Below, piece by piece: positions 5,896-6,153 of a stretch of DNA of 6,153 bases. This DNA comes from Actinomycetes bacterium (GTDB lineage Bacteria; Actinomycetota; Actinomycetes; Propionibacteriales; Propionibacteriaceae): the NCBI GenBank assembly GCA_029778515.1, contig JAKOQD010000161.1, positions 1 through 6,153 on the forward strand, read 5' to 3'. The notes under the pieces were generated by a model. That model was not told the DNA's origin, did no database searches, and saw only the letters and a program-made list of their open reading frames with translations. The first letter of the stretch is position 1; each line of letters starts with the position of its first letter. The position numbers were made by a program, and so were the translations under genes.

Positions 5896-6126
5896 GTGAC
5901 TTCCGACTACAGGTTCACGACCGAAGAAGACGCGGTCGATCACCCCCTGGTACACCGCTGGCTGAGCGAGCAGTCCTACTGGGCCAACGGCCGCTCCCGC
6001 GACACGCTGGATGCTGCGATCGACGGCTCCCGCAACTACAGCGTGCTCGAGGTCGGCTTGTATCGGCAGTTCGGCTTCACCGCACTCGCCGAGCCGGGAC
6101 GCTGGATGGTCCGCGGTCGAAGCTGA
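5896..6126 (+). pseudogene. GNAT family N-acetyltransferase with internal deletion of the acetyl-CoA-binding core
   Basis: From the GTG at 5896 to the TGA at 6124-6126 there are 76 codons. Residues 1-50 (VTSDYRFTTEEDAVDHPLVH, then RWLSEQSYWANGRSRDTLDAAIDGSRNYSVL) match the N-terminal part of a GNAT subfamily of about 140 residues, including the typical HRWLSEQSYWA and GSRNY. Residues 51-76 (EVGLYRQFGFTALAEPGRWM and on) match its C-terminal end, where LYxxFGF precedes the final strand. The central strands and the acetyl-CoA loop (an R/Q-G-x-G/A signature, usually in a segment like HRGRGVG) are absent, about 60-70 residues. The join lies near 6045-6057 and keeps the frame. Without the cofactor site, acetyltransferase activity is not expected. 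The promoter and start look intact, so a short protein may still be made. An assembly error is an alternative. Confidence 0.75.
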
Positions 6127-6137
6127 TCGCCAACAAT

Positions 6138-6153
6138 GTGCAAGATCTTGCAC
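6138..6153. repeat. Perfect 16-bp palindrome at the window edge
   Basis: GTGCAAGATCTTGCAC reads the same on both strands and starts 12 nt after the GNAT stop codon. It could fold as a 6-bp stem with a GATC loop (weak terminator) or serve as a two-fold-symmetric operator for a gene to the right. The base before it is T; the base after it lies outside the window, so the true arm length is unknown. Confidence 0.5.

Noticed and set aside
5848..6153. Upstream extension of the ZIP frame giving a 335-aa protein
   Set aside because: The added residues are not membrane-like and run antisense through the GNAT gene to the window edge. ZIP-like sequence begins at the ATG of 5847.
1..6153. CRISPR array, tRNA, rRNA, insertion sequence or riboswitch
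   Set aside because: I found no regularly spaced repeats, no tRNA-like cloverleaf, no transposase motif, and no intergenic region longer than about 100 nt apart from the one holding the LuxR remnant.

Overview
The window is high-GC, densely packed DNA with strongly GC-biased third codon positions, GTG/TTG starts and TAnnnT-type -10 motifs close to start codons. Together with the family flavour of the proteins, this points to an actinomycete chromosome. Something in or near the Propionibacteriales is my guess, but the lineage is not proven by anything seen here.

The left half (27-3429, minus strand) is a tightly coupled three-gene operon read right to left: a circularly permuted type 2 ATP-grasp protein, an alpha-E domain protein, and a transglutaminase-like cysteine peptidase. 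The genes overlap by 7 and 1 nt, so they are probably translationally coupled and made in fixed proportions. The trio is widespread in bacteria. By comparative genomics it has been predicted to build and process a peptide or peptide tag, but its substrate and product remain unknown. It is the closest thing here to an uncharacterised biological system.

Upstream of the operon, on the plus strand, is a 40-codon remnant of the C-terminal helix-turn-helix of a LuxR/NarL-type regulator (3526-3648) whose front part is gone. It is followed by an intact secreted GH25 lysozyme-like muramidase with an Ig-like domain (3730-5049). The muramidase gene converges on a minus-strand ZIP-family metal transporter (5146-5847). 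The short gap between their stop codons holds a perfect GC-rich hairpin resembling a dispersed REP-type intergenic element, which probably also acts as a bidirectional terminator.

The right end holds a divergent, probably leaderless GNAT acetyltransferase gene (5896-6126). It appears to have lost its acetyl-CoA-binding middle by an in-frame internal deletion: the N-terminal and C-terminal ends of the family are joined directly. The window ends on a perfect 16-bp palindrome that could be an operator or a small terminator hairpin.

Two decayed plus-strand genes within about 2.6 kb, plus a repeat-like hairpin, suggest that the region right of the operon has been rearranged. No tRNA, rRNA, CRISPR array, insertion sequence or phage gene was seen.
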